The notes below the pieces were generated by a model, which had not been told where the DNA came from, made no database searches, and saw only the letters and a program-made list of their open reading frames with translations. DNA of 64,000 nucleotides from Silurus meridionalis (taxonomy: Eukaryota > Chordata > Actinopteri > Siluriformes > Siluridae), in NCBI RefSeq assembly GCF_014805685.1, contig NC_060901.1:17525905-17589904 (forward strand). The letters run 5' to 3'. Below, one piece after another: positions 38,770 through 51,534 of this stretch (the first letter of the stretch is position 1; every line of letters begins with the position of its first letter). The translations under genes and the position numbers were made by a program.

Positions 38770-38905
38770 CTATAGAGGATTAGATATTCAAAGACTACAA
38801 ATCTATATTGAACATTATTCTGACACGATTGTTTTCTACTGATTGGTGAACCTTTGCCCTTCTTGTTTGTATACCAAATCATGTTATTGACCAGTTGCCT
38901 ATTAA

Positions 38906-40832
38906 CAGTGTTGTGCTAGTTACTAAAAAATAGTAACTAGTTACAGTTATTAGTTACTTAATTCAAAAAGTAACTTAGTTACTTTGTTGATTACTTACAC
39001 CAAAAAGTAATGCGTTACTGTTGAAAGGAACTTTTTAGAACCTTCTTTAATGTTCCCAGTAATGACCTTTTATGTGTTATGGTCTATACAAACACAAAAC
39101 TGACTTAAACACAAAGTAATTTTTAAACACTATTTTATTTAAGTCAGACCAGCACAAACTGAATATATCACAAGGATTTCTGAAATAAATAACAAAACAA
39201 GCTGAATAATATATTCAGAATCAAAAACTAAAGTGGCTTCTGCTGTTGTGTTGAGCTCTTAAAAATGTTCCTTTCACAGCTGAAGTATGAAAACTATCAA
39301 CAATGTAGAACAGCACACCGGGTTAGCTTCCAGCTTCTTCGAGGCATGGAATTTCTGGAGGTGACAGATTGGAGTTGCTGTTTATTGCAGTAGATACGTC
39401 CAGTGTTGGGGGTAACGCATTACAAGTAACGTGCGTTACGTAATAATATTACTTTTCTGGAGTAACGAGTAAAGTAGCGCGTTACTTTATAAATTTACAC
39501 ATTTAATATCCGAGTTACTTTTTTTAAAAAAAAAATGCGAGTTACTTTTCAGTTAAATTATTTTGCATAAAAAAAATAAATGAACTGAATTAAAATGAAC
39601 GTAGTCACGTAGAATCGCGCACTCATATGTGCGAACCGCGGGAACAGAAGCTGGTCAGAAGCGGAGATGGCAAACCAGAGAATTACATTACTGTGATGGA
39701 AATATTCTTATTATTTTGAAATAGTCGAGGAAAAGGAGAAAGGAATAATGGTTAAGTGTAGATTATGTGTTGGTGAAAAGCACTTGTCAACTGCAAAAAT
39801 ACCACTTCAAAAAAAAAAAAAAAAAACCATCTACATGCAAAGCACAGCACTACAAATAGAGAGATAGAGAGCAAATTCACAGCTCGTTTGCTCTTTGTGG
39901 GAAGATAAACTGCCACGGTCACTGATAATAGCGCGAACTTTGTAAAAGCGTTCAGAATGTTTCAAGCTGATGATGAAGCAGAGAATGATGTAGACGAGGA
40001 CAAGGTCATATTTACGGAATTACACGATGTTTTACGAGATGACAGCGAAAGGTATGTTCTCCCTCCACATCACCGGTGTGCAGCCCACACCCTTATCCTC
40101 ATAAACACGAACAATAGTTACATTACTGATGGCGAAATCAGATTGCAAAGCAGTGTACAGAAGTGCGACTGGAAAGTGTTCAGCCTTGTGGTCAAAATGT
40201 AGTCGATCATCTTATTGTTCTCTAAGAAGGTATAAAGCATTTTAAATGTTTAAGAAATGTCTTTTGCCCTAATATAACTTATTTCTTAATGGCAATTATC
40301 TATATTACACCTGTTACACCTGTAAGGCGTGAAAGAGATACAAGTAATATAACGCATTACTTTCCATTAAAAGTAACTAAGTAACGTAATTACTTAATTT
40401 TTGGGGGAGTAACTCAATATTGTAATGCATTACTTTTAAAAGTAATGTTGCCCAACACTGGATACGACCTTCGAATCAGAAAGACAGCTTACATTTGACT
40501 AAAAAGATTTTGTCTTATACTCAACTAAAGTGAAACAATGAGCATATTCCCACTTTGAGAAACCCATCTTGCTCTCGCCTCGACTCGCCATTACTGCCGC
40601 ACAGACCTGAATAAACGGAGACGCCCACAGTGCGTCTTCTTCATGTATACAGTGGTTCATCTACCAATCCTGCAATGCGTCGCTTCTGTAAACAGGTTAG
40701 ACTGTAGTCTACAATTCAGCCCAAATTCATTCATTTAAAAAAAGTAACGCACAAACGCACCATACGGTAACGGTAACGGAGTTACTTTATTTTTAAAAGT
40801 AACACGTTACAGTATTAGTTACAGTAATACTG
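38906..40832. mobile_element. hAT-like element with a nested hAT
   Basis: Starts cagtgttgtgctagttact and ends gttacagtaatactg. The flanks are cctattaa (38898-38905) and actattaa (40834-40841). In copy 1 the site is uninterrupted (gcctattaattag at 1328-1340). Terminal regions are rich in agttac/gtaact repeats. It contains the complete hAT at 39401-40460. Confidence 0.7.
39401..40460 (+). mobile_element. hAT element with BED-type transposase fragment
   Basis: Ends cagtgttggg and cccaacactg are perfect inverted copies; target duplications are gatacgtc (39393-39400) and gatacgac (40461-40468). The element is 1060 bp. A stretch around 39748-39840 resembles a BED zinc finger (MVKCRLCVGEKHLST), and 39930-40200 contains NFVKAFRMFQAD and HHRCAAHTLILI, hallmarks of ZBED-like hAT transposases. 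Most of the transposase has been deleted. Confidence 0.8.
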
Positions 40833-40841
40833 TACTATTAA

Positions 40842-41129
40842 TTAGTTGGAAAATGTTCTCCAGCTGTTTATTTTTAGAAAAATTTTTTTTTCACATTTAC
40901 ATTTTCTAAGTTCAAACATTTGATATGTATTCTATGTTCTATTTTAAACACAATATGGGGTTAATGGGATTTGCACATGATTGCATTCTGTTTTTAATAA
41001 CATTTTATACAGTCTCCAATTTTTATTTTATTTTTAATTAGGATTAAATAATGTCATTTATTTGCTTAGACTATGTATATTTTTTTAACAATAACAAAAA
41101 TCAGCAGTTTACATAACCCATGGCTGGAA
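40842..41129. other. Spacer of duplicated block, copy 2
   Basis: Matches 1334-1569. It contains the empty site of the copy 1 gypsy insertion near 41050. No gene. Confidence 0.6.
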
Positions 41130-42350
41130 CCCATCCGGTTCCGCTTGCCACAGGATGGCTGCGCTGGTGAGAGCTCCGGGCAAACTTTACAGCTTTTTGT
41201 GCCATTTTATTTTTCTTATGGGTCGTTTTGTAAATATTTCTCTATCCATCATTTAACACGATCGACAAACACTTTTAGACATCAGATCATCTTTAAAAAT
41301 GGACTTTGTGAATAACATGCAAACTCACGTGGCAACTGCTTTGCTGGCGAGGACATGCTTCTTGGTTTACACTTGCGCCAAAGAATGGAAATAAAGAGTA
41401 AGAAGCGCAAGAGAAGCAAACATGACGGAATTCTGTGCAGAACCCTTTTCTGAGTATTCTTTTAGCAAATGTACAGTCAATGGCCAACCAAATGGACGGA
41501 CTGCATGCTTGAATATCATTTCAGTGAGACATCAGGAACTGCTGTGTTTTAGCCTTCACCAAGACATGGATGGAGTTTCACCTCCCAGCTTCACAATCTA
41601 TCGCCAGGACAGAACATTTGCTTCAGGTAAGCGCAATGGCGGCGATGTTTGCATTTTGGTAAACTCTCAATGGGGAATGTTTCAGTCATTGAAGCCATCT
41701 TCACACTTTAGGACTGCTTTCACACCACAGATTGGCAGCTTTTCCATGATGCAGCAGACACAGACTTAGACGAATACACAAACACTGTCACTAATACATC
41801 AGTATGTGTACTGAAAACATTGTTCCAAAAATCTGCATCAAATCCAACTTCAAGTGACACAGAAGCATAGAGGAAGACCATTTATGACCTTCAGAGGGCC
41901 ATCAGGTCTGTAAAGTCGAGCTACAGAGACAAGATACTGGCAAACTCTCAGGGATCTGACCTCAAGCGCATGTGGAATGGTCTGCACGTGATTACTGAGT
42001 ACTGGATTTCTGCATCTCTACTGAATGAGCTGAACACCTTCTATGCTCGGTGTTTAACATCTTCCCTGCAGTGAAACTCCCAACAGACGTTAACAACGGT
42101 GTTCTATCCATCTTCCTGCATGATCATTCATTGTAGACAACCCAAGAAATGCACCAGATTCGAATGATGTTCATGGTCTTGTCCTTAAAGCATGTGCCAA
42201 CCAGCTAGCAGATGTTTTTACAGACATCTTCAAAGAGTCAGCAACATCAAGTTTCATGGTGTTTACCATTTAGACGACTTGACCTGGTCCCTGCACACCA
42301 TGTCAGTTGTTAAATCAGCTCATCAGTGAAGCTTATTTCTGCGCAGATTA
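41130..42350 (+). mobile_element. Decayed LINE with 5' end
   Basis: 5' part 41130-41370 is the repeat also found at 1-189 and 30340-30600. Then, across frames, endonuclease-like LANVQSMDNQMDELHA (about 41465), an RT entry region resembling LKACANQLADVFTDIF (about 42187-42233) and the RT C-terminal DDLTWSLHTMSVVKSAH (about 42275-42325). Large deletions remove most of EN and the RT catalytic core. Confidence 0.7.
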
Positions 42351-42394
42351 AAGAAGTTTGGCCTCCCCCAAAGTACCTACCAACTTCCTCTGGG

Positions 42395-42790
42395 TTCTCT
42401 GGTTCCCTTTCAGGAACTCGAGATGCGTCGCCAACAAATTGGAAATGCGGCTGCGTTGTCCATGCTCTGAAATAATGTGTGCAATCAGTCAAAATTGGAG
42501 TCAGGCTGTCACCGGCAGGGTGACGTCACGACCAGGAACTTATAAAATGCACATGGAGTGAAGCAGGCGCCAGGGAACATTAACAGTGTGGCATAGAGAT
42601 GCAGCTTCTCGTTCCCTTTGGGACCTACCTGTACTACCTGTAACCTAGAGACACTCCCTTTCAGGAACGCGAGCTGCAATGCAACGCTTTGGAAACGAGA
42701 GTCCAGACCAGTTCCTGACTAGTGTGCTGCCGTGTTCTCAAAGCATTGCGATGCAGTGTCTTGTTACATACGTAACCTAGAGACGTTTCC
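42395..42790 (-). repeat. DIRS terminal sequence, inverted
   Basis: Contains ttccctttcaggaac twice, with a gacgtcacgaccaggaac tract that is the complement of sequence at the right end of the DIRS derivative (47715-47740). Probably a DIRS terminal remnant in reverse orientation. No protein. Confidence 0.55.
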
Positions 42791-42799
42791 TTCCAACTT

Positions 42800-43552
42800 C
42801 AAAGATTTTTGCATTTCTTTGTTTATTGAATTTAGGCATAAACTTTTATACAATTTTATTCAGTTGGGTAAATTTATCTCATTTACCCAAAAGAACAGTT
42901 GCCACTGCTGAGGCCATGCTCAAATCTTGGCAGTGCTGCAATTGGCAGCTCAGTGGTTGAAATCTAAGTAATTAAATTAAGATACAGTTATGAGTCATTT
43001 GAAAACTGTTTAACATTAAACTGTTGGTTTTTTAAAAACTAGCCTTTATCTGAGAGATCTCAGGGATAATGTATGTGAATATTTTATCTGTTATCTAGTT
43101 GCAAATAGTACATCAGATTTATTGCGTGACTCGGCCAGAGAAAAGCTGTTGCTATCGAACATTGTTTACTTAATCAGTGTAATTGAGAAGGAATCAATAA
43201 CCTTCATCTGGAAGGCCAAAAAATAGACCAGTTGAGGGAAGGTTGGCGAAGAAATTTCATGCTCCCTTGTAAAAGTATTTTCTAGTATCTTTAAGAAACA
43301 AACTAAATAATAATTTCGTGTGATACATGATGTGGCTGTTGTATTTTGTAGTTTATTTTGATGCATTTAAAGTGAAGGTATTTTGTATTTTATTTTAAAA
43401 TACATTTTGATGTATCTTTGCCCAACCCTGACCATACCCACTCTCTTATGCCACAGATCTTATGGTTCTACAATATTCATTTTAGTCCATTGTAGTTATC
43501 TTTGTTTATTTTACATCGATCAATTTACAAATGTTGAAAATGATTGTTTTTA
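42800..43552. other. Spacer upstream of NLR copy 2
   Basis: AT-rich, no ORF or known repeat recognised. Confidence 0.5.
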
Positions 43553-43727
43553 AAAGCTACAATGATGGTAACAGTGACCTACAGATAGCAGAGGAGAGCA
43601 TTGAAAAGAACTGGTATCATAAACCTCTCTTATGTAACAGCAGAGTGATTAATTTATAGAAAACAAATATTATTGCATGTGATCTTAAAAATGGCTCACC
43701 ACATCTTCCTGTTTCACATTTTCACAG

Positions 43728-45451
43728 GCACGACCAGGAATTTTCTATTGTAAATCATTTCCAACAAAAATTTAAATCAAATCTGATGAAGAAGTTTCAG
43801 TGTTTAAATGAAGTGATGATAAAACAGGAAAACCAAATACTCCTGAATGAGATTTACACAGAGCTCTACATCACAGAGGGAGACAGTGGAGGAGTCAATA
43901 AAGAACATGAGGTGAGACAGATTGAGGCAACAAACAGGAGAACAACAACAGAGGACACACCAATCAAATGCAATGACATCTTTAAGCCCTTATCTGAACA
44001 AGAAAAACCCATCAGAACCGCGCTGAAGAAGGGAATTGCTGGCATCGGAAAAACAGTCTCTGTGCAGAAGTTCATTCTGGACTCGGCTGAAGAAAAAGAA
44101 AATCAGGACATTCACCTCATAATTCCACTTCCTTTCAGAGAGCTAAATTTGATGAAAGACCAAAAACTGAGTCTGATGGAGCTCCTTCATGTTTTTTTAA
44201 GGAAACAAAAGAAAGTGAAGTGTACAGCTTTGAAAAGGTTCTGTTCATTTTTGATGGATTGGACGAGTGTCGTTTTCCTCTAGATTTCCAGAACACAGTG
44301 AGAGTGTGTGATGTATCTGAATCAGCATCAGTGCCTGAGCTGCTGATAAACCTGATTAAAGGGAATCTGCTTCCCTCTGCTCTCATCTGGATCACCTCCC
44401 AAACAGCAGCAGCTGATCAAATCCCCTCTGAATGTGTTCATCGAGTCACAGAGATACGAGGATTCAATGACCCACAGAAGGAGGAGTATTTCAGGAAGAG
44501 AATCACTGATCAGATCCTGGCCAATAACATCATCACACATCTGAAGGCATTAAGAAGCCTCTTCATCATGTGCCACATCACAGTCTTCTGCTGGATTTCA
44601 GCCACTGTTCTAGAGAGACTGTTGTGTGAAGCAGAGAGTGGAGAAATCCCCAAGACTCTGACTCAAATGTACACACACTTCCTCATCATTCAGACAGAGA
44701 TTATAAAAGAAAAGTACTCAAGGAAGCAGGAGAGTGATGAAGAAATGCTTCTTAAACTGGGAAAACTGGCTTTTCAGCAGCCGATGGAAGGAAACCTGAT
44801 CTTCTATGAGAAAGACCTGAGAGAATGTGGCATTGATGCTGCAGAGGCAGCAGTGTACTCAGGTGTGTGTACACAGATCTTCAAAGAGGAGTTTGGGTTT
44901 TTCCAGACTAAAATTTACTGCTTTGTTCATCTGAGGAACATCAGGAACATCTTGCAGCTCATGTGCACCTGACCTTCATGGTGAAAAAGTTAAATATTTT
45001 TAAAGAGATTCAATTACCTGAACAGAAGATGGAAATTAAAATCTCAGATTTACACAAGAGCGCTGTAGATCAGGTTTTAAAAAGTCAGACTGGACATCTG
45101 GATCTTTTCCTTCGCTTTTGTCTGGGTTTTTCAATGAACCTCAAGCAGAATCTCTTAAATGTCTTATTAACACAAACAAGAAGTAGCTCACAGAGCACAG
45201 AGGAAACGATACAATACATTAAGGAAAAGATCAGTCACGATCTTTCTACTGAAAAATCCATCAATCTGTTCCATTGCCTGAATGAACTGGGTGACAATTT
45301 TCTGGTGGAGGAAATCCAACACTACCTGAAACCTAACTTCAGCACAGGGGATGAAAGAAATCAACCTAAGTAAATATACCAGCACAGATAATATAACAGA
45401 AGCTGTTCTCCTGAAGGTGATGCCTGTGATTGCAGAATCCAAAAAAGCAAT
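43728..45451 (+). pseudogene. NLR copy 2, FISNA-NACHT exon
   Basis: Acceptor ttttcacag, donor gtaag. FISNA (HDQEFSIVNHF through KCNDIFKPLSE) is followed by Walker A GIAGIGKT (44032-44055). The frame shifts at the T7 run 44192-44198; one more T restores register with the next frame. Walker [11 protein letters not shown] is at 44238-44267, then the [12 protein letters not shown] sensor region and winged helix. A second break at about 44934-44962 scrambles the [15 protein letters not shown] region. Near 45332 about 60 bases present in copy 1 (7948-8008) are replaced by four, shifting the frame again. Confidence 0.85.
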
Positions 45452-45700
45452 GTAAGTTAAACTGGACTTAATGCAACTCGATAAATACAATGAATCATTG
45501 CTATAAAGTGCAGTTAGGTGTATTTAGATTAGATGTTTGATTGTAAAATATTAGATTTTGTTATGTCCCTTAAATCAGACTGCCTAACTGCCTACCGTTT
45601 GAACATTTGGAATTTCTGTATGACAAGTGTGTCAGCTTTGATGACTTGCTTGATCATTTTAATAGTGTTTCTTATTTATGTATTATTTTATCTCCTTCAG

Positions 45701-45893
45701 TATCAGGTGTAATACAATTAAAGCGATAAGTGGGTCAGCTATGGTCTCTGCACTTAGCTCTCAAACGTCCAATCTAAAAAAACTATCTAATTGTGAAAAA
45801 ACTGGATTTGACTGAGAATAAACTAGGACACACTGAAGTGAAGAGTCTCTCTGCTATAGTGGAGAATCCTCAATGTGGAGTGGAGATTCTGTG
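45701..45893 (+). pseudogene. NLR copy 2, LRR exon A (193 bp)
   Basis: Same exon as 8510-8704, bounded by ctccttcag and gtaag, with the same inserted ctatctaattgtgaaaa tract, but two bases shorter, which breaks the frame. Confidence 0.75.
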
Positions 45894-46272
45894 GTAAGAT
45901 TATTGCTGTAAGAGTCACAATAACTCACTGAAAGCAGCAGTACACAGAAGTGTTTCATAACATAAATATAAGTAACATTATAACATGGTGTACAAATAGA
46001 TTAATTCATCACGTAATTAATAAAGTCGTTAAATAATAATTTCTTTTCAGAATTACTCATGCATTTAAGGAATATTATTTAATAGCTTTTACTTAAAATC
46101 AGATGTGTGCCTTTAAAATAGAAAATCAACTAATCAGCTACTCAAGTTTCTAAACTATTTGCTCAGAAGTGTTTTAAAAGAACGTAACAGGCAAATTTTC
46201 ACAATGAAGTAATCAAAATAAAAATCTGTTGATTTGATTAGATGAACAATGTGCCTTTGTTTTCCTCTGCAG

Positions 46273-46441
46273 TTTGCGTAATTGTGTGATATGAAGGCTG
46301 TGCTGCACTGATTTCTGCTCTGAGCTCAAACCCCTCACACTTGAGGGACCTCAGGTTGTGCTTTAATAATGTTGGGGACTCAGGAGTGAAGAGTCTCGCT
46401 GCTGTACTGGAAAATGCTCAATGTAAACTGGAGAGACTGTG
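46273..46441 (+). pseudogene. NLR copy 2, LRR exon B (169 bp)
   Basis: Counterpart of 9067-9240 with a 5-bp deletion near 46290 (attgtgtgatatgaagg). Splice sites are intact, frame is lost. Confidence 0.8.
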
Positions 46442-46719
46442 GTAAGATCATCTCACTGACAGTCACATGACCAGTTTCACTAGGCAATGCAGATGACTTC
46501 TTAAGATAGGAAGAAATTAATGCATTAATTAACAGGTATAACTCAGAACACATGCAATAAAGTGTGTATTTCAGATATGAAAATGGAGGTTGACACATTT
46601 GCTAGGGCTCATTGTCCTTGTTTTCTTCAAATATCCTGAATCATGGGTGTAAATCCCGAGGGGGGCGGAGGGGACATGTCGCCTTTCTTCCTCCGAGGGG
46701 GGGGGGCGCGCACTGCGAT

Positions 46720-47253
46720 ACTGAAGCCAAGGAGCTCTCGGAGGTTGTAATGCATACCGTTGCCAAGCTCGATATAACTTGGCCGGCTCATGAGCAGGAA
46801 GTGCTTTCATCTAGTAAATTAGATGAGCGCTTTCTGACACCCGTGTCGCAACCGTGTCGCATAGGGGACTTCCATTTTTTCCCGATCTACACACCGAGGT
46901 GTCTAGGTCATGGGTTGAACCTTACTCGGCCCACCCCTTCACCCCCACTTCTACTGTGTATACTGTGTAAAGAATATGGTTATGAGGCTATGCCTCAGGT
47001 TGAAGAGACACTTGCCACCTATCTCTCTCCCGGAGTCGTCTCTTCCCTTAAGACCACGACATTACCCACAAAGCCCCTACGCAATACTTCTGCGCTCGTG
47101 GGTAAAGCCTATGCTTCAGCAGGTCAATCTGCTGCTTCCCTGCACACCATGGCGATGTTGCAGGCATATCAGGCTGACCTGCTGCGTGAATTGGATGTGG
47201 GGGTGCCTCCCAAGAGAGGCTTGCCTGCTAATAAGCAGACTCTGAGCAGGTAA
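46720..47253 (+). pseudogene. DIRS gag-recombinase deletion fusion
   Basis: Open frame: gag (EAKELSEVVMHTVAKLD, YEAMPQVEETLATYLSP, AGQSAASLHTMAMLQAYQ) joined in frame to PPKRGLPANKQTLSR from the recombinase, then TAA at 47251-47253. The nominal Met at 46612 lies outside the element. The recombinase continues after the stop (IVDAITSSYVSSG). Confidence 0.7.
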
Positions 47254-47475
47254 ATCGTTGACGCTATCACGTCATCTTATGTGTCCTCTGGTCTCTCCGC
47301 TCCCTTCGGGGTCAGAGCTCACTCCAACCAGAGTGTGACTGCCTCTAAGTCTTGGTCCTCTGGAGTTCCCCTCCAAGACATATGTGACGCTGCGGGTTGG
47401 TCCGCCCCACTGACCTTTGTGCGGTTCTTTAACCTGGACCGCAGTGCCACTCCTGGCCCCTCGGTCCTCCTCTAG
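47254..47475 (+). pseudogene. DIRS recombinase C-terminal fragment
   Basis: Contains FGVRAHSNQSVTAS (with the Arg and His of the catalytic site) and DICDAAGWSAPLTFVRFFNLD, where the position expected for the catalytic Tyr near the end appears to be Phe. In the same register as the fusion but after its stop. Confidence 0.65.
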
Positions 47476-48137
47476 CTGTGGTCACATACACACTGGGCAG
47501 GGACTGGTCAGTCTGGCGTGATTGGACACTCGTTCCCAAAGCGTTTTGACGCAGCTCGAGTTCCTGAAAGGGAACGTCTCTAGGTTAAGTATGTAACCCT
47601 AGTTCCCTGAGGGAACGAGACGCTGCGTCTCTGTGCCACACCTCCGGCGTCCCTGCAGCGCTTCCTTCTCCCTTACAGAAGCTGCCACTGGCTTCTCTTA
47701 TATGCGTTTTATACTCCTGGTCGTGACGTCACCTCATCGGTGACGGCCAGCGTCCAATTTTTGACTGATTACACACGTTATTCAGAGCATAAACACTCAG
47801 GCGTGTTCCCAAAGCATTTCGACGCAGCGTCTCATTCCCTCAGGGAAGTAGGTTTACATACGTAACCTAGAGATGTTTTTTATTCACTTTAAAGTAGTTG
47901 GTGCAGACTCATTCATAAATTAGTAAAATGCTGATTAGCGATGTAATTTTCCATGAATCTGCTATATTAGCGATTAAAATTACTTATCTAGTTAACGTTA
48001 GCTTGTTTACAATAGCTTGTAGCATAGTGCACTGCAGCGAACAAACAAAAGCCACCAATGCAGTGTTTTATTTGGGACGACTTGGCATAATGATAACTTA
48101 ACATTAACGGCCACAATTAGCATATTGTTTATCTGTG

Positions 48138-48670
48138 TGTCAGGGTGCGAGCGAACAGAAGGCGGAAGCCGGAGTACAGCTTGCTTGGGCTTTAATGCCC
48201 GTGTGAGGGAGAGAGAGAGATACGAGCATACACACACACAGACGCGCATACGCGCACACACACACAAGCACAAGCACACGGCAGTCCTACGGTTGAGAGA
48301 GATAGTCCGAGTAGCGCATTGGGAGAAGCGTAGCTGACCCGAGATGCACAGGAGGAAGCGCAGCCGATGCAGGATTCTGTAGTCCGGATGAAACGGATGA
48401 GAGAAGTCCTGCATGAAAACCGGAACGCCAAAACATGTAGTACGGAAAGTCAAACATCAACAATAACGAACGGGGAGTGAATGTGAGTGAGGGGTTTATG
48501 TAGGAGTGGAGTGATGAGCTTCAGGTGTGCCTCGTTAAACCTGGAGCTTCAGAGAGAGTGGAGGCGTGAGTGATGATGAGCTCCAGGTGTGCGTGGTTAA
48601 ACCTGGAGCTCTATGGAGAGTGGAGGCATAGAGAGCCACCAAAGGGGGCGTGGCAGGTGGATCCCTGACA
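48138..48670 (-). repeat. Solo LTR, 533 bp
   Basis: Ends tgtcagg and cctgaca are inverted copies; 5-bp target duplication ctgtg (48133-48137 and 48671-48675). Segments aggcggaagccggag and ggcgtggcagg are shared with the LTRs at 58494 and 61592, so it is a diverged relative of that element family, in the same orientation. It includes a (CA)n-rich tract near 48230-48280. Confidence 0.75.
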
Positions 48671-48765
48671 CTGTGCATCTACTAAATGATCACTGTGCTA
48701 CGTCCGAACTGACCCCACTGTATTTTTTATTTTTTTTGTATAATCAATTTCTTTTCTGTTCTTAA

Positions 48766-50737
48766 GTGTCTAAATTAATTTTAACTAAATTGTTAAACCT
48801 TTTTTTAATTCCTTGTTTTGCTTTGTCTTTGAACCTGAGAAAAACTTTGAAAATAACTAACCTGGAGTTTCTCATGGTTAAATGTAAACCGTTTTATCTA
48901 CCGCGGGAGTTCACTTCCGCCATTATTACTGCTGCTTACATTCCCCCTGATGCTGATGCTAAGCTCGCTATGAAAGAACTTTATGTGGCCATCAGTAAAC
49001 AACAGACTGTTCACCCGGAAGCTGCGTTTATTGTTGCGGGAAATTTTAATCACTCAAACTTAAAGGCAGTTCTTTCAAAATTTCATCAGCATGTTTCATG
49101 TCACACCAGAGGGAACAAAACTTTAGACCATGTATACACAAACATGGCTGGAGCTTACGTTGCGACCCCCCTCCCCCACCTGGGACAGTCAGATCACCTT
49201 TCTTTGTTTCTCACCCCCAAATATGCACCCCTCATCAACCGGGTAAATCCATCAGTGAGAACCATCAAGGTGTGGCCCGCAGACGCAGATTTCACACTTC
49301 AGGAAAGGTTTTTACACACAGACTGGAGTACATTTGCTTCTCAGGCCACCAGTGACTCTCACACAGACATTGACTGCTATACCTCCTCTGTTCTGGATTA
49401 CATCAGTTCCACCACAGACAGTGTTACTACCCAGAAACAGATCATTACATACCCAAATCAGAAGCCATGGATGAACAAGGAGGTGCGCCTCCTGCAAGAA
49501 GTGCCAAAACACTCCAACCCAACGTGCCTGAACGACTACCGCCCTGTAGCACTGAAACCCATTGTCATGAAGTGCTTTGAGCGGCTGGTCCTGGCACACC
49601 TGAAGGACTCTCTGCCATCCACATTAGACTCCTACCAGTTTGCCTACCGAAGCAATAGAAGCACAGAAGATGCAGTTTCCATGGCACTGCACTCTGTGCT
49701 CACACATTTGGACAATAAGAACACCTATGCACGTATGCTGTTTGTTGACTTCAGCTCAGCATTCAATACCATCATTCCATCCAAGTTAATAGCCAAACTT
49801 CTAGATCTGGGCATTAACACCTCCACCTGCAACTGGGTCATGGACTTTCTGACCAAAAGACCCCAGCAGGTTCGATCTGGCTCCATCTGCTCCAACACCA
49901 TCACACTCAACACTGGTGTACCACAGGGCTGTGTGCTGAGCCCCTTCCTCTACTCCCTCTTCACCTCCGACTGCAGGCCTGTAAATGGATCTAACTCCAT
50001 CATTAAGTTTGCAGATGACACTACCATGATTGGTCTCATCACCAACAATGATGAGACTGCCTACAGGGAGGAGATCCAGCACCTAGCCACATGGTGCAAC
50101 AACAACAACCTGCTCCTTAACACCTCCAAGACAAAGGAGCTTATTGTGGACTTCAGGAAGGAGGCAAGAGGCACACATGACACCACCCACATCAACGGGA
50201 TGGCTGTGTGTCTCCAGTTTCAAGTTCCTGGGGATCCACATCTCGGCGGACCTGTCCTGGAACATCAACACCTCCAGCCTGGTCAAGAAGGCTCACCAGC
50301 GACTCTTTTTCCTGAGGACACTTAAAAAAAATCAGCTCTCCTCGGATAACCTGGTGAACTTCTACGGCTGTGCAATAGAAAGCATCCTGACCAGCTGTGT
50401 CACAGTCTGGTATGGGAGCTGCTCTGCTGCAGAGCGTAAAGCACTGCAGCGGGTGGTGAAAACTGCCCAGCGCATCACAGGGACTCCACTCCCAGCCATG
50501 GAGGACATCCAAAAGAAACGCTGTCTGCGTCGAGCTCGCAGCATTCTTAAGGACGCGTCTCATCCCGCTCATAGACTGTTTACTCTTCTGCCCTCTGGCA
50601 GGCGTTACAGGTGCCTCCGGACCAGGACCAGCAGACTAAAGAACAGCTTTTTTCCTAGAGCTGTCTCTTTTGACATTGGACCTCCTGGAGTGTTTAAAGG
50701 CTCTGGCATGGAGAAGCTGATGCTGGATCTGTGGTGA
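48766..50737 (+). pseudogene. LINE ORF2, nearly open
   Basis: The frame 48766-50325 (519 residues) contains the end of an APE endonuclease (AYIPPDADAKLAMKEL, VAGNFNHSNLKAVLSKF, GQSDHLSLFL), then RT after an internal deletion at about residue 244 (RLLQEVPKHSNPTC). RT motifs include DYRPVALKPIVMKCFERLV, MLFVDFSSAFNTIIPSKL, TGVPQGCVLSPFLYSLF and catalytic FADDTTM. The frame breaks near 50200 and continues in 50144-50737 (SSFKFLGIHISADLSWN to HRLFTLLPSGRRYR). The deletion and the one frameshift disable it, yet the RT core is almost unblemished, so the copy is fairly young. Confidence 0.85.
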
Positions 50738-50829
50738 TCACAAATGCTGAGCTCATAAAACTCGGAGCTACTAACCATATAGACTGTAAGACTGCAGAAA
50801 GAACATGACTTATAATCTTATAGTCCAGT

Positions 50830-51117
50830 AATCATGTTAGTTCTCACTGTCCAGTGTTCTGTATTGTTGAAAGATTTATGATCAAACTCTTGATGTCACC
50901 CAGATGAGGATGGGTTCCCCTTTTGAGTCTGGTTCCTTTCAAGGTTTCTTCCTCATAACATCTAAGGGAGTTTTTCCTTGCCACAGTCGCCACGGCTTGC
51001 TCATCAGGGACAAATTCACACCATTCACCATCACTGTTGATTTGTGTAAAGCTGCTTTGAGACAATGTCTGTTGTGAAAAGCGCTATACAAATAAACTTG
51101 ACTTGACTTGACTTGAC
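50830..51117 (+). repeat. L2-type LINE 3' tail insertion
   Basis: 3' UTR with gatgaggatgggttcccc, gtaaagctgctttgagac and gcgctatacaaataaac, ending in acttg repeats (51102-51118). Same family as the tails at 21011, 28781 and 54418. It is 5'-truncated within the UTR. Confidence 0.75.
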
Positions 51118-51533
51118 TCTTTAGTGAACTCTGACACTCACTGATACACTACCACATTTCCCCCACACCTCACACTTTGTCACTTTGCTAATGGACTCTC
51201 TGAACATAAACTTATGCTCACCAAGACACTGATCATTTCTCACCTCACACTTTGTTATTGCACTAACGGACTGTTTACACAAACCTTTGCTCATTTGCAC
51301 ACTGCTCTTTTTTGTATTGCTGCTCACCATAAACTTATTACCACTGTATATATACCCGTTCTCTGTTTATAGTTATAGCAATATTACTATGTTCACCGCA
51401 TACATCCTTCTGTAAATCTCTGTGTATAGTAATAATCATCTGTATATCATGTTCACAATACATATATATATTCATCTGTATATTATTGTTCATAGTACAT
51501 ATATATTCATATTCATCTGTAATTATATTCATA

Positions 51534-51534
<1 letters not shown>

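Larger units (their letters stand above)
46710..47880 (+). mobile_element. Internally deleted DIRS derivative
   Basis: Gag sequence runs to LLRELDVG (about 47200) and passes directly into PPKRGLPANKQTLSR of the recombinase, so RT and RNase H have been deleted. The right end (47540-47880) carries the terminal-repeat sequence with gagttcctgaaagggaacg and cgtgacgtcac, also scattered elsewhere in the window. The left end is truncated. Confidence 0.75.

Noticed and set aside
41422..41769. Plus ORF of 115 codons next to a LINE 5' end
   Set aside because: A shifted frame over the LINE endonuclease; the recognisable LANVQSMDNQMDELHA sequence is in another frame.
48007..48453. Minus ORF of 148 codons with Cys/Val repeats
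   Set aside because: It is the translation of a CA-rich microsatellite in the solo LTR at 48138-48670 plus flank; no domain.
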